13,793 nt of DNA, taken from contig QAMX01000063.1 of the NCBI GenBank assembly GCA_003149835.1, positions 8,062-21,854 of the forward strand, read 5' to 3'. Position 1 is the stretch's first letter, and each line of letters opens with the position of its first letter. Below the pieces are notes generated by a model. The model searched no databases. It was not told the DNA's origin and saw nothing but the letters and a program-made list of their open reading frames with translations. Of the stretch, positions 1 to 7,672 are shown piece by piece. A program made the position numbers and the translations under genes. This DNA is from Clostridiales bacterium. Its GTDB lineage: Bacteria; Bacillota; Clostridia; Oscillospirales; QAMX01.

Positions 1-374
1 AGTTCGCGGGCGTTCGACTCGGTCAGAGCCTCGTCGATGCCGAAGAAATGGCGCATTTCCAGATGCGTCCAGTGATACAGCGGGTTTCCGATCGCACATT
101 CGAGCGTCTTGGCATAGGCGAGAAATTTTTCAAAATCGTCGGCTTTTCCGGTGATATACTCCTCGTCAACGCCGAAAATCCGCATCAGACGCCATTTATA
201 ATGGTCTCCGCCGAGCCATGCCTCGGTGATGGTCTCATAGCGGCGGTCGGCGGCGATCTCCGCTGGGTTCAGGTGGCAGTGATAATCGATGATCGGCAGA
301 TTTTTCGCCACAGAGTGATAGAGCTCCTGCGCGGTCTTTCCTCTCAGCAGAAAATTATCGTCTAAAAACTTCAT
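1..374 (-). CDS. uxaC: Glucuronate isomerase (uronate isomerase), N-terminal part, cut by window edge
   Basis: UxaC interconverts D-glucuronate and D-fructuronate (and galacturonate and tagaturonate), the first step of cytoplasmic uronate catabolism. Only about 124 of the usual roughly 465 residues are present; the gene runs off the left edge. Visible family marks are the metal-binding HCH (residues 32-34) in the stretch PIIDYHCHL, and the signature GGDHYKWRLMR at about residues 57-67. The ATG at 374-372 is preceded by a GGGG-containing Shine-Dalgarno (AAAGGGGAA, 390-382), which overlaps the stop codon of murC. The 16-nt gap to murC implies co-transcription. A uronate enzyme behind a peptidoglycan gene is a functional mismatch; no other uronate gene (uxuA, uxaB, kdgK) is visible, but the downstream side is out of view. 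Family assignment is confident; which uronate it uses in vivo is not known. Confidence 0.93.
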   Translation of the reverse strand, partial: MKFLDDNFLLRGKTAQELYHSVAKNLPIIDYHCHLNPAEIAADRRYETITEAWLGGDHYKWRLMRIFGVDEEYITGKADDFEKFLAYAKTLECAIGNPLYHWTHLEMRHFFGIDEALTESNARE

Positions 375-390
375 GTGTAAATTCCCCTTT

Positions 391-1761
391 TTATTCGGAT
401 CGGCCAAGCAGCAGCCCGGCCGCCTTGTTGACGTTGCCCGCTCCGCAGGTCAGGATCAGATCGCCCGGCGCAGCCAGCTCCGCGAGCCGTTCGGCCGCTT
501 CTTCGAGCGTCGGCGCGTATACGGCGTTGGGCAGCTCCGCGGCCAGGTCGGCCGAGGAAATCCCGTAGGTGTTTTTTTCGCGGGCGGAGAAAATATCGGT
601 GAGCACGGCGACATCGGCCAAGCGCAGCACCTCGCAGAAGCGGTCTCTGAGCAGCGCCGTCCGCGAATAGGTGTGGGGCTGAAAGAGACAGATCACGCGC
701 CGGTATCCATAGGAACGCGCGGTTTTGAGCGTTGTTTCCAGCTCGTCGGGGTGGTGCGCGTAATCGTCGACGATGTCGGCGCCGCGGAAAGAGCCGAGCC
801 GCTGGAAGCGGCGCAGCACGCCGGTATACGAGGAGACGCCCGCCGCGATTTGCTCCGGCGCAAACCCGTAGCCGCGCAGAACGGTTGCCACGGCGAGCGA
901 ATTTGAAACATTGTGCAGCCCAGGCACCGACAGCCGGATCTCGCAGAGCACCGTATCGTCCTCGGTCAGCGTATAGACATAGCAGCCCCGCTCGGCTTTC
1001 AGAGCCTTGGCGCGGTAACGACCGTTTTCAACGCCGTAGGTGAGAATCCGGCGGTCAAGACCGGCGACGGCGCGCATGGCGTTGGCGTTGTCGGCGTTGA
1101 CGACGACCGCGCCGCTCTGCGGCGTATGCGCGGCGAATGCCGCAAACGCGCCGACGATCTCCTCAACGCCGGAATAGTAGTCGAGATGGTCGGCCTCGAC
1201 GTTGAGGATGACGGCCGTCTCCGGGTACAGGTAGAGAAACGAGCGGCAGTATTCGCACGACTCGGCGACGAACCATTCGTCCTCCCCGAGCGTATACGTC
1301 CCGCCGATTTCCGGCAGCGCCGCGCCTAAAAAAGCGGTCGGATGCCGGCCGCTTTGGAGCAGCGCGTGCGTCAGCATTCCGGATGTGGTGGATTTCCCGT
1401 GCGTTCCGGCGACGCCGACGGAGCGCGGATATTCGCGCATGATGTGGCCGAGCACGTCGGGGCGCTCGAAAACAGGGATCCCCGCCTGCCGCGCATAGGC
1501 CATGTCGGGAGAGGAATCGGCGATCGCCGCATTGCGGACGATGACCGCCGCGCCGGCGACAAACTCCGGCAAATGCCCGATGGAAACGGGGATTCCGCTG
1601 CGCCGCAGCATCGCCACGGTCTCGGAGTCATTGCGGTCGCTGCCCGTTACCTGCGCGCCGCGGCGTTTGAGTTCCAGCGCCAGCGACGACATCATCACGC
1701 CGCCGATTCCGATAAAATGAATCCGCGCTTTTTCCGCAACCGCTTTTTCAAGCTGATCCAT
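391..1761 (-). CDS. murC: UDP-N-acetylmuramate--L-alanine ligase
   Basis: MurC adds L-alanine to UDP-MurNAc using ATP, the first amino-acid addition of the peptidoglycan stem peptide, in the cytoplasm. At 456 aa it has the normal family length. The N-terminal Rossmann-like domain begins IHFIGIGGVMM (residues 14-24). The ATP-binding loop is GTHGKSTT with the lysine at residue 123. The central domain carries ESCEYCRSFL and LNVEADHLDYY, which are typical of clostridial MurC rather than of MurD/E/F. The C-terminal ligase domain has DDYAHHPDE and FQPHTYSRT. In the first loop the usual GG-x-G-M reads GGVMM, a substitution in a position that varies in Clostridia (often S). The start ATG at 1761 has GGAGG about 13 nt upstream, a rather long spacing. 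It lies 30 nt after mreB and 16 nt before uxaC on the same strand, so it is probably driven by the mreB promoter. Mpl-type ligases are related, but the complete MurC pattern makes that unlikely. Confidence 0.95.
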   Translation of the reverse strand: MDQLEKAVAEKARIHFIGIGGVMMSSLALELKRRGAQVTGSDRNDSETVAMLRRSGIPVSIGHLPEFVAGAAVIVRNAAIADSSPDMAYARQAGIPVFERPDVLGHIMREYPRSVGVAGTHGKSTTSGMLTHALLQSGRHPTAFLGAALPEIGGTYTLGEDEWFVAESCEYCRSFLYLYPETAVILNVEADHLDYYSGVEEIVGAFAAFAAHTPQSGAVVVNADNANAMRAVAGLDRRILTYGVENGRYRAKALKAERGCYVYTLTEDDTVLCEIRLSVPGLHNVSNSLAVATVLRGYGFAPEQIAAGVSSYTGVLRRFQRLGSFRGADIVDDYAHHPDELETTLKTARSYGYRRVICLFQPHTYSRTALLRDRFCEVLRLADVAVLTDIFSAREKNTYGISSADLAAELPNAVYAPTLEEAAERLAELAAPGDLILTCGAGNVNKAAGLLLGRSE

Positions 1762-1791
1762 ACCGAACTTTTTTCCTCCGATCGCCGGCGC

Positions 1792-2820
1792 TCACATGCG
1801 CTGAATCTGCCGCTTGCGCGAGATGTTGATCGAACCTTCCTGCATCATCATGATGTTGTCGAGGGCCTTTCCTGTTCCGTAGGCGACGCAGGAAACGGCG
1901 TCGTCGGCGATGTGCGTCTCGATGCCGGTGTGCGACGAGATCAGCTTGTCAAAGCCGTAGACAAGGCAGCCGCCGCCGGTCATGGTGATGCCGTTGGTCG
2001 AAATGTCTGCGACGAGCTCCGGCGGCGTGCGCTCCATGACCGAGTGAACAGCCTCGATGATGTTGACCGAGACTTCCTCAAAGGCCTCTAAGATCTCGGA
2101 AGAACTGACCATAAACACTTTCGGCAGGCCGGTCATCAGGCAGCGCCCCTTGACGTCCATGGAGATTTCCTCCGGGCGCGGATAGACGCAGCCGATCTTG
2201 ATTTTCAGCTCCTCGGCCGTGCGCTCGCCGATGAGCACGTTGTGCTTTCTCTTTATGTACTTGATGATCGCCTCGTCAAAGCGGTCTCCGGCGATTTTGA
2301 TCGAGCTGGATTCGACGATTCCGCCCAAAGAGATGACGGCGATGTCCGTCGTCCCGCCGCCGATATCGACGATCATGTTCCCGTTGGGCTTGGAGATGTC
2401 GATTCCCGCGCCGATGGCCGCGGCGACCGGCTCTTCAATCAGGTAGACCTGCCGCGCGCCCGCCTGCAAGCCCGCGTCGAACACGGCTCGCTCCTCGACC
2501 TCGGTAATACCGCTCGGAACGCAGATGATGATACGCGGCTTGACAATGCGGAAGCCGCAGACCTTTTTGATAAACTCCTTGATCATCCGCTGCGTCACCT
2601 CGTAATCCGAGATCACGCCGTCGCGGAGCGGACGGATCGCGACGATGTTGCCCGGCGTTCTGCCGAGCATCTTCTGCGCCTCCGAGCCGACGGCGAGCAT
2701 GCGGCCGGTATCCTTATTCAGCGCGACGACGCTCGGTTCGCGGAGAACGATCCCTTTCCCCTTGACATAAACCAGAATCGTGGCCGTGCCGAGGTCAATT
2801 CCGATGTCGCTTGTAAACAT
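1792..2820 (-). CDS. mreB: Rod shape-determining protein, MreB/Mbl family actin homologue
   Basis: This is a bacterial actin that polymerises under the membrane and directs lateral cell-wall synthesis. It has 342 aa from the chosen ATG, as expected. The phosphate-1 loop is DIGIDLGTATILVYV near the N-terminus, the phosphate-2 motif is VDIGGGTTDIAV, and the adenosine motif is MTGGGCLVYG near the C-terminus; PSGITEVEERA and IEEPVAAAIGAG are also family signatures. The residue after DLGTA is Thr where most MreB and Mbl have Asn. The ATG at 2820 aligns with the Mbl N-terminus (MFxxDIGIDLG). An in-frame GTG at 2832 would add MVID and has a purine-rich GAAGAAAG just upstream, so the start is not fully settled. 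No mreC or mreD is adjacent. It stands between comF and murC, both on the same strand, and has its own promoter candidate in the end of comF. MreB versus Mbl cannot be decided by eye. Confidence 0.94.
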   Translation of the reverse strand: MFTSDIGIDLGTATILVYVKGKGIVLREPSVVALNKDTGRMLAVGSEAQKMLGRTPGNIVAIRPLRDGVISDYEVTQRMIKEFIKKVCGFRIVKPRIIICVPSGITEVEERAVFDAGLQAGARQVYLIEEPVAAAIGAGIDISKPNGNMIVDIGGGTTDIAVISLGGIVESSSIKIAGDRFDEAIIKYIKRKHNVLIGERTAEELKIKIGCVYPRPEEISMDVKGRCLMTGLPKVFMVSSSEILEAFEEVSVNIIEAVHSVMERTPPELVADISTNGITMTGGGCLVYGFDKLISSHTGIETHIADDAVSCVAYGTGKALDNIMMMQEGSINISRKRQIQRM

Positions 2821-2904
2821 ATCGATAACCACAATCTTTCTTCAAACGGCGCAAAGCGCTCAAAATCTGATCTGTTTTCCGTTTTGTTTTATGAAAACCC
2901 TATA

Positions 2905-3669
2905 TTATATTATACCGCATTCGTCTGTCGATTTCAACCGTTTCCTGCTTTTTTCCAGCTCTGTCTGCGCAGCGGCGACGCAGACAACGCTCGCCGGCAG
3001 CAGAAACGCGACGGTTTTGGCGGCCTCCGCCATGGTCGCGCCGGTTGTAATCACGTCGTCGACCAGCAGAATATGCTTTCCGGCGGCGAGAGCGGCGTTT
3101 TTTTCCACGGTCCGATACGCCCCGACGACGTTGGCGCGCCGCGCGCGCTCGTCGAGCTCCGACTGCGCCGGGGTGTCGCGCGGTTTGTCCAGCAGCCGCG
3201 CCAGCGGCAGGCCGAGGCGCTTCGCCAGCTCCGCCGCAAAAAGGCGCGCCTGATCGTAGCCGCGCTTTCTCAGCCGCTTCTTCGAGACCGGCACATAGGT
3301 GACGAGCTCCGGCATCAGAATGTCGCGGTTTTCCACGGCTCTCCGCACGGCTTCGGCCGCATACGCCGCGAACACGGGCGCATACGACTGCATGCCGCTG
3401 AACTTATAGCGGACGAGCGCTTCGCGGACCGCGCCTTTGTAGTAAAACGGCGCGACGACCGCGGCGGCAAACTCGATATGCTTTTTCCGCGCGTCTAAGC
3501 ATTCCTCGCCTCTGCCGGCGGCCATCGGCAGATTCTTTTCACAGGCTGGGCAAATCGTATCGTCCAGACCGCCGACGAGACGGCGGCAGCAGATGCAGCG
3601 CGACGGAAACAGCAGCGCCAGCAAATGCCGCCAGGCGCTCTCTGCGGCGCGTTTCAGGCGTTTCAGCAC
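2905..3669 (-). CDS. comF: ComF family phosphoribosyltransferase-like protein
   Basis: ComF proteins are cytoplasmic, tied to DNA uptake and the handling of incoming single-stranded DNA, with a zinc-finger N-terminus and a phosphoribosyltransferase fold. This 254-aa protein shows two CxxC pairs (C25/C28 and C40/C43), a middle section with FYYKGAVREALVRYKF, the ComF signature KKRLRKRGYDQA, and the PRPP-binding loop HILLVDDVITTGAT with the Asp pair at 204-205. The longest open frame extends into recD2 with no ComF similarity, so I placed the start at GTG 3669, which overlaps the recD2 stop as GTGCTGA (7 nt) and gives a normal family length. This implies translational coupling with the helicase. 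The last codons contain the mreB promoter, so the C-terminal residues are constrained by two functions. The family is certain; whether the cell is naturally transformable is unknown, since no other com gene is in view. Confidence 0.9.
   Translation of the reverse strand: MLKRLKRAAESAWRHLLALLFPSRCICCRRLVGGLDDTICPACEKNLPMAAGRGEECLDARKKHIEFAAAVVAPFYYKGAVREALVRYKFSGMQSYAPVFAAYAAEAVRRAVENRDILMPELVTYVPVSKKRLRKRGYDQARLFAAELAKRLGLPLARLLDKPRDTPAQSELDERARRANVVGAYRTVEKNAALAAGKHILLVDDVITTGATMAEAAKTVAFLLPASVVCVAAAQTELEKSRKRLKSTDECGII
2909..2937 (-). promoter_or_regulatory. Near-consensus sigma-A promoter for mreB-murC-uxaC, inside the comF 3' end
   Basis: On the minus strand TTGAAA (2937-2932) is followed by a 17-nt spacer and a perfect TATAAT (2914-2909). 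Transcription would begin near 2902, giving a leader of about 80 nt before the mreB ATG. The -10 lies in the last sense codons of comF, just before its TAA, so the promoter and the ComF C-terminus share sequence. The leader holds a small GCGC-TTT-GCGC hairpin (near 2850-2862) ahead of the start. The match is direct from sequence; activity is inferred. Confidence 0.75.
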
Positions 3670-5933
3670 AGTTCCGCACCGTCCCGGTACGCCGACAGCC
3701 GCGCCAGCAGCCCGCTGTACCGCTTTAAGCGCCGTTTGTTGGACACCATCGCCGCGACGGATTCGGGGTTGCCGACGATGATGAGCAGCTCTTTGGCGCG
3801 CGTCATCGCCGTATAGAACAGATTGCGGTTTAAAAGCCGCGAGCGCACCAGCGAAGCGACGAACACCACGGCCCGGAACTCGCTGCCCTGCGCCTTGTGA
3901 ACCGTGACCGCGTAGGCGTGCTCCAAATCGTCGAGCATGTCGAAAGCGTAATCGCAGGATTTGTCGTCGAATTCCACCGTCACCGTCTGCGCGGGGATAT
4001 TGATCTTCTTCACCACGCCGATGTCGCCGTTGAAGACGCCGCGCCCCTCGCCGATGTCGGGCGCGCCGGGCGGCCGCTTCCATTCGAGGTCGTAGTTGTT
4101 GCGAACCTGCATGACGCGGTCGCCCTCGCGGAAAGTGACGCGCCCGTTCGGGCGCTCCGCTTTGCCCTCGGCGGGCGGATTGACGAGATCGCGCAGGATC
4201 TCATTGAGCCGGACGACGCCCTCGGCGAACTGGCGCGACGGCGAAAGCACCTGGATATCCTCAGGCGGAATGCCCATGTTTTTGGGCAGCCGCCGCGTAC
4301 AGAGATCGGCGACCGTGGAAATCACCTCGTCGCTGCTGCGGCGGTTGAGAAAGAAGAAATCCTTTTTGTTGTTGGCGAGCTGCGGCATCTCGCCGCGGTT
4401 GACCGCGTGCGCGTTCATGACGATGTCGCTCTCCTGCGCCTGACGGAAGATCTCATCCAAATGCACCGAGCAGGCGATGCCGCTGCGGATGATATCGGCC
4501 AGCACCGTTCCCGGGCCCACCGACGGGAGCTGATCCGGGTCGCCCACCAAAATCAGGCGGCAGCCGTTTTTCAGCGCCGTCAGCAGCGCGGCAAACAGCG
4601 GCAGATCGACCATCGACACCTCGTCGAGGATGACCGCGTCGGCGTCGAGCGGGTTTTCTTCGTTGCGCGCAAAGCGGATGCCGCCGTCGGCGTATACGAC
4701 CTCCAAGAGGCGGTGGATGGTCTTTGCTTCCCGGCCGCACAGCTCGCTGAGGCGTTTGGCCGCCCGACCCGTCGGCGCGGCCAGCAGGGTCTTGGCGTTC
4801 ATGCGGTCGAGCAGGCCGAGCATGCCGCGCACCGCCGTCGTCTTGCCCGTGCCGGGTCCGCCGGTCAGCACCATGACCGGCTCGGTTACCGAGGCGATCA
4901 CGGCCTCGCGCTGTTTTTCCGAAAAGTCGATGCCAAAGCCCGCTTCCAGCTCCGCCAGCGCCAAATCCGCGCCGCGCGGCTTTTCATAGCGGCGCGACGA
5001 CAGAAATACGAGGCGCCGCGCCGCGTATTCCTCGGCCTCGTACATCATTTTGAGATAACACATCTCCATGCCGCCGACCGTACAGAGCACCACCGTGCCG
5101 TCGGCGGCCATCAGCGCCATGGCCTCGGCCGCTTTTTCCGGCGCAATCGACAGAAACTGCGCGGTGACCTCGACGAGCCGCTGCGCGGGCAGACAGACAT
5201 GTCCCTCGTTTTCGTTGTAATACAGTTCAAACGCGATCCCCGCCTCGATGCGTTCCAGCGATTCGACGCCAAAGCCGAAGCTCTGCGCCATGCGGTCGAT
5301 CTGCCGGAAATCCACGCAGTACGGTTCCAGCACCAGCTTATACGGATCGGCGGTGACAAACTCGCGGCTCCTGTGGCCGTAGCGCTTATAAACCGCCATC
5401 GCCACCGACATATCGATGCCGTATTCGGAAAAAAAGGTCATCAGCTCGCAGACGGCGATCTTTGTGCGCAGCTCGTCCGAAATCGTTTCGGCGCGCGCAT
5501 GCGTCATGCCCTTGATGGCGAGCAGCTCCTCGGGGCGGTTCTCGATGACGTCGAAGGTCTCGATTCCGAATTTCGAGACGATTTTGCGCGCAGTGACCGG
5601 CCCGATCCCCTTGACCGCGCCAGAGGCGAGATAGCGCAGGATCGCGCCCGCCTCGCCCGGCAGCATCCGATCGATGTGCGCGCATTTGAACTGGCTTCCG
5701 TAGACGGCGTGCGTCGTATACGCGCCCTCGGCGAAAATGCTTTCGCCTTCTCCGGGGTACGGAATGATGCCGACGGCGGTGACGACCCCGCCCTCGGCCA
5801 GCTCGACCTCTACCACCGAATACCCGTTTTCCTCGTTGGTATAGACAACCGACACAATGTCGCCGCTGATGGACGCCGTACCGCCGCTCTCCCCTGTGTC
5901 CGCGCCCGGAAAAGCGCCGTATTCCTCTGTCAA
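3663..5933 (-). CDS. recD2: RecD2-type ATP-dependent DNA helicase
   Basis: RecD2 is a 5'-3' superfamily 1B helicase acting in DNA repair and replication-fork maintenance in bacteria, without RecBC partners. It has 756 aa, normal length. After an N-terminal OB-like region come tandem helix-hairpin-helix segments around residues 105-155 (VKGIGPVTARKI and LLAIKGMTHARAETI), which distinguish RecD2 from RecBCD RecD. The motor has Walker A GGPGTGKTTAV (Lys 364), Walker B LDEVSMVD (Asp 437, Glu 438), motif III VGDPDQLPSVGPG, then DEIFRQ. Near the C-terminus are AVTVHKAQGSEF and the motif VI stretch FYTAMTRAKE. The start is TTG at 5933, supported by AAGGAGGG at 5949-5942 with 8-nt spacing. It overlaps the preceding ECF S gene by 4 nt (TTGA) and the following comF by 7 nt, so the three genes are probably translationally coupled. 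Confidence 0.95.
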   Translation of the reverse strand: MTEEYGAFPGADTGESGGTASISGDIVSVVYTNEENGYSVVEVELAEGGVVTAVGIIPYPGEGESIFAEGAYTTHAVYGSQFKCAHIDRMLPGEAGAILRYLASGAVKGIGPVTARKIVSKFGIETFDVIENRPEELLAIKGMTHARAETISDELRTKIAVCELMTFFSEYGIDMSVAMAVYKRYGHRSREFVTADPYKLVLEPYCVDFRQIDRMAQSFGFGVESLERIEAGIAFELYYNENEGHVCLPAQRLVEVTAQFLSIAPEKAAEAMALMAADGTVVLCTVGGMEMCYLKMMYEAEEYAARRLVFLSSRRYEKPRGADLALAELEAGFGIDFSEKQREAVIASVTEPVMVLTGGPGTGKTTAVRGMLGLLDRMNAKTLLAAPTGRAAKRLSELCGREAKTIHRLLEVVYADGGIRFARNEENPLDADAVILDEVSMVDLPLFAALLTALKNGCRLILVGDPDQLPSVGPGTVLADIIRSGIACSVHLDEIFRQAQESDIVMNAHAVNRGEMPQLANNKKDFFFLNRRSSDEVISTVADLCTRRLPKNMGIPPEDIQVLSPSRQFAEGVVRLNEILRDLVNPPAEGKAERPNGRVTFREGDRVMQVRNNYDLEWKRPPGAPDIGEGRGVFNGDIGVVKKINIPAQTVTVEFDDKSCDYAFDMLDDLEHAYAVTVHKAQGSEFRAVVFVASLVRSRLLNRNLFYTAMTRAKELLIIVGNPESVAAMVSNKRRLKRYSGLLARLSAYRDGAELC

Positions 5934-6610
5934 GCGTTCGTCCCTCCTTCGTCATGCAGGTTTGCCGAGTCGTTTTCATTGGCTTTTTTCTTTACAAACG
6001 GCCGGCCGATTCCGCTGCGCCGAGCAATCGCCGCGACGGGCAGGCTCAAAAACAGCAGCAGACAGGCGTTGCAGAGCGCGTGGGAAACCTCAAACCAGAA
6101 GCTCGCCGCGCAGGAGGCGATTACGGCCGCCCACGTAAACGGCAGAAAGCCGTCCACAAAATACACCAAATTTGAAACCCAGCCGAATACAAAGCCCCAT
6201 ACAAAGCCGTATACGGCCAGCAGCCACAGCTTTCGCGGCAGATAGGCCGCGCCAAGCCCCATCAGGCCCCACAGCATCATCCGCCACGGCGTATAGATCG
6301 AGACGACCGACAAGAAATCAAACAGCAGCGCGCTCACCGCGCCGGCCGCGAGCCCCGCGCCCGGGCCGAGCAGCACGCCCGCCATCATCACCAGAAAGCT
6401 TGTCGGCTGAACGCCGGGGATCGCCCGCATCGCGGCGCCGAGCGCGCCCGCCAGCGCGCAGAAGACGCCGATCAAAACCATGCCGCGCGTTCCCACGCGG
6501 CGAATATTTCTGCCGTAGACGACAAACAGCGCCACAAGCGCGAGCAATAACAGGACTTCCGGCGTGCCAAACATTTTAATGGCGGCGATTATCTTGTCAA
6601 AAAAGCCCAT
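5930..6610 (-). CDS. ECF transporter S component (substrate-binding membrane subunit)
   Basis: S components of energy-coupling factor transporters are small membrane proteins that bind a vitamin or other micronutrient and dock on a shared EcfA/EcfA'/EcfT energising module. This 226-aa protein has five to six hydrophobic segments: one near residues 17-33, others starting at about 40, 72, 105, 135 and 160. A hydrophilic tail follows (RRSGIGRPF...). Family-like text includes GVQPTSFLVMMAGVLLGPGAG and TPWRMMLWGLMGLGAAYLPRK, resembling the K16927-type 'ECF substrate-specific component' group whose ligand is usually unassigned. The ATG at 6610 has AGGGAAAG about 8 nt upstream. It lies 35 nt after the AEC permease and overlaps recD2 by 4 nt. 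No EcfA or EcfT is in the window, so it probably uses a shared module encoded elsewhere. Substrate unknown. Confidence 0.78.
   Translation of the reverse strand: MGFFDKIIAAIKMFGTPEVLLLLALVALFVVYGRNIRRVGTRGMVLIGVFCALAGALGAAMRAIPGVQPTSFLVMMAGVLLGPGAGLAAGAVSALLFDFLSVVSIYTPWRMMLWGLMGLGAAYLPRKLWLLAVYGFVWGFVFGWVSNLVYFVDGFLPFTWAAVIASCAASFWFEVSHALCNACLLLFLSLPVAAIARRSGIGRPFVKKKANENDSANLHDEGGTNA
5942..5949 (-). promoter_or_regulatory. Ribosome binding site that fixes the TTG start of recD2
   Basis: AAGGAGGG on the minus strand lies 8 nt before TTG 5933-5931, inside the last codons of the ECF S gene. No ATG lies near the right spacing, so the TTG is the best start. Confidence 0.7.
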
Positions 6611-6645
6611 TGTTCTTTCCCTATTCTTTCGTATTCAGACGCTCG

Positions 6646-7584
6646 TTACAGCACGGCGTTCGCCAGCGTCACCAGCAGCGGCACGGCGACGAGCATGATC
6701 AGCGCCGTTGCCGACAGCAACCGGGCCGCAAGCAGATCGTCGGCGCCGCTGTTTTTCGCCACCAGCACCGACTGATTCATCGCCGGCATCGCCGACATCA
6801 GCAGGTAGACGCGCGCGGGCGTTCCGTTCAGCCCCGTCAGCAGGCAGACGGCCAGAACGATCAGCGGGCTGAGCACGGCGCGGCCAAGCATGGCCAATAC
6901 CCCTGCGCGCCCGAAACGGAACATCTCCCGAAAGCCGAGCTTGGCAATCGACGCGCCGACCAAAATCATACAGATCGGCGTATTCATCTGCCCGATGGCG
7001 GAGACGGCCTTGGCAACGGCTTTGGGCACGCCGAGGCCGGTCAGCACGAAAAACAGACCGAGCAAAAAGCCGAGCAGCGCCGGAGAGAACACGCGCCGCA
7101 GGCTTTTCAGGTTCAGCCGGATTCTCTCGCCGCCGTCCGCGGCGATCATGCCGGCGCCGATGGTCCAGAACAGCACGGTATTGGCCGCGTAGTATAAAAT
7201 AACAAACGGAATCCCCGCCTCGCCGAAAATCGACGTACAGACAGGGAGGCCGATGATGATCGTGTTCGACATGGAAAACACCGACGCCGTCAGGCCGCGC
7301 CGGTTCGCTTCGACGCGGCACAGCCTGACGAGCGCAAGCGCCAGCGCGAGGCTGAGCGCGATCGTCAGAACCGGCAGAAGAAAACAGAGCGGGTTTTCTA
7401 CGGAAAGCCCGTCGCCTAAATAAGCGACGGCGTTTGTAAACAGCGCGCACGGAACGGCGATTTTCAGCGCCAGCTTGACCAGCAGCGCCTCGCCCTTGGC
7501 GTCGATCCACCCGGCTTTATACAGCGCGAAGCCGACCGCCATCATCAAAAACAGTGAAACGATTCCATTGATCGTATCCGCCAA
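6646..7584 (-). CDS. AEC (auxin efflux carrier) family permease
   Basis: AEC-family proteins are ten-helix secondary transporters; characterised bacterial members carry malate, malonate or other organic acids. The 312-aa sequence is hydrophobic throughout, with a clear two-half layout: residues 1-150 containing NGIVSLFLMMAVGFALYKAG and FSMSNTIIIGLPV, and residues 165-312 containing TPICMILVGASIAKLGF and LLMSAMPAMNQSVLVAKN. These Asn- and Gly-containing helix breaks are typical of the family. The start is TTG at 7584, chosen because GGGAGG (7598-7593) sits 8 nt upstream. It is the first gene of the minus-strand run, behind the promoter candidate at 7644-7672, and 35 nt ahead of the ECF S component. 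The substrate cannot be read. An uronate or organic-acid role together with distal uxaC is possible but purely speculative. Confidence 0.88.
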   Translation of the reverse strand: MADTINGIVSLFLMMAVGFALYKAGWIDAKGEALLVKLALKIAVPCALFTNAVAYLGDGLSVENPLCFLLPVLTIALSLALALALVRLCRVEANRRGLTASVFSMSNTIIIGLPVCTSIFGEAGIPFVILYYAANTVLFWTIGAGMIAADGGERIRLNLKSLRRVFSPALLGFLLGLFFVLTGLGVPKAVAKAVSAIGQMNTPICMILVGASIAKLGFREMFRFGRAGVLAMLGRAVLSPLIVLAVCLLTGLNGTPARVYLLMSAMPAMNQSVLVAKNSGADDLLAARLLSATALIMLVAVPLLVTLANAVL

Positions 7585-7592
7585 AAAAAAGA

Positions 7593-7598
7593 CCTCCC
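7593..7598 (-). promoter_or_regulatory. Ribosome binding site that fixes the TTG start of the AEC permease
   Basis: GGGAGG is followed by an 8-nt stretch of mostly T and then TTG 7584-7582. The next in-frame Met lies well inside the first membrane helix, so the TTG start is preferred. Confidence 0.7.
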
Positions 7599-7643
7599 AC
7601 GCCCGCGGCCGGCCAGCAGCCCCACGGGCGGATGTTCCTTTTT

Positions 7644-7672
7644 ATTTTACATCACCATCCGCTAAAAAGCAA
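7644..7672 (-). promoter_or_regulatory. Promoter candidate for the AEC permease-ECF S-recD2-comF unit
   Basis: On the minus strand TTGCTT (7672-7667), 17-nt spacer, TAAAAT (7649-7644). The -10 differs from consensus at one position; the -35 keeps TTG only. Predicted start is near 7637, with a leader of about 50 nt before the TTG start codon. Confidence 0.5.

Noticed and set aside
2242..3498. A 418-codon plus-strand frame spanning mreB and comF
   Set aside because: It is in codon register with both minus-strand genes, crosses their promoter and intergenic region, and shows no recognisable protein.
3670..4083. N-terminal extension of the ComF frame back to 4083
   Set aside because: It is an out-of-frame reading of recD2 codons. 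ComF similarity begins only after the GTG at 3669, and the length then matches the family.
3897..6245. A 782-codon open frame on the plus strand opposite recD2
   Set aside because: It is in exact codon register with recD2, so it is open simply because recD2 seldom uses TTA, CTA or TCA codons. Its translation is rich in Arg, His and Asp, as is typical of antisense of GC-rich genes, and recD2 has all helicase motifs.
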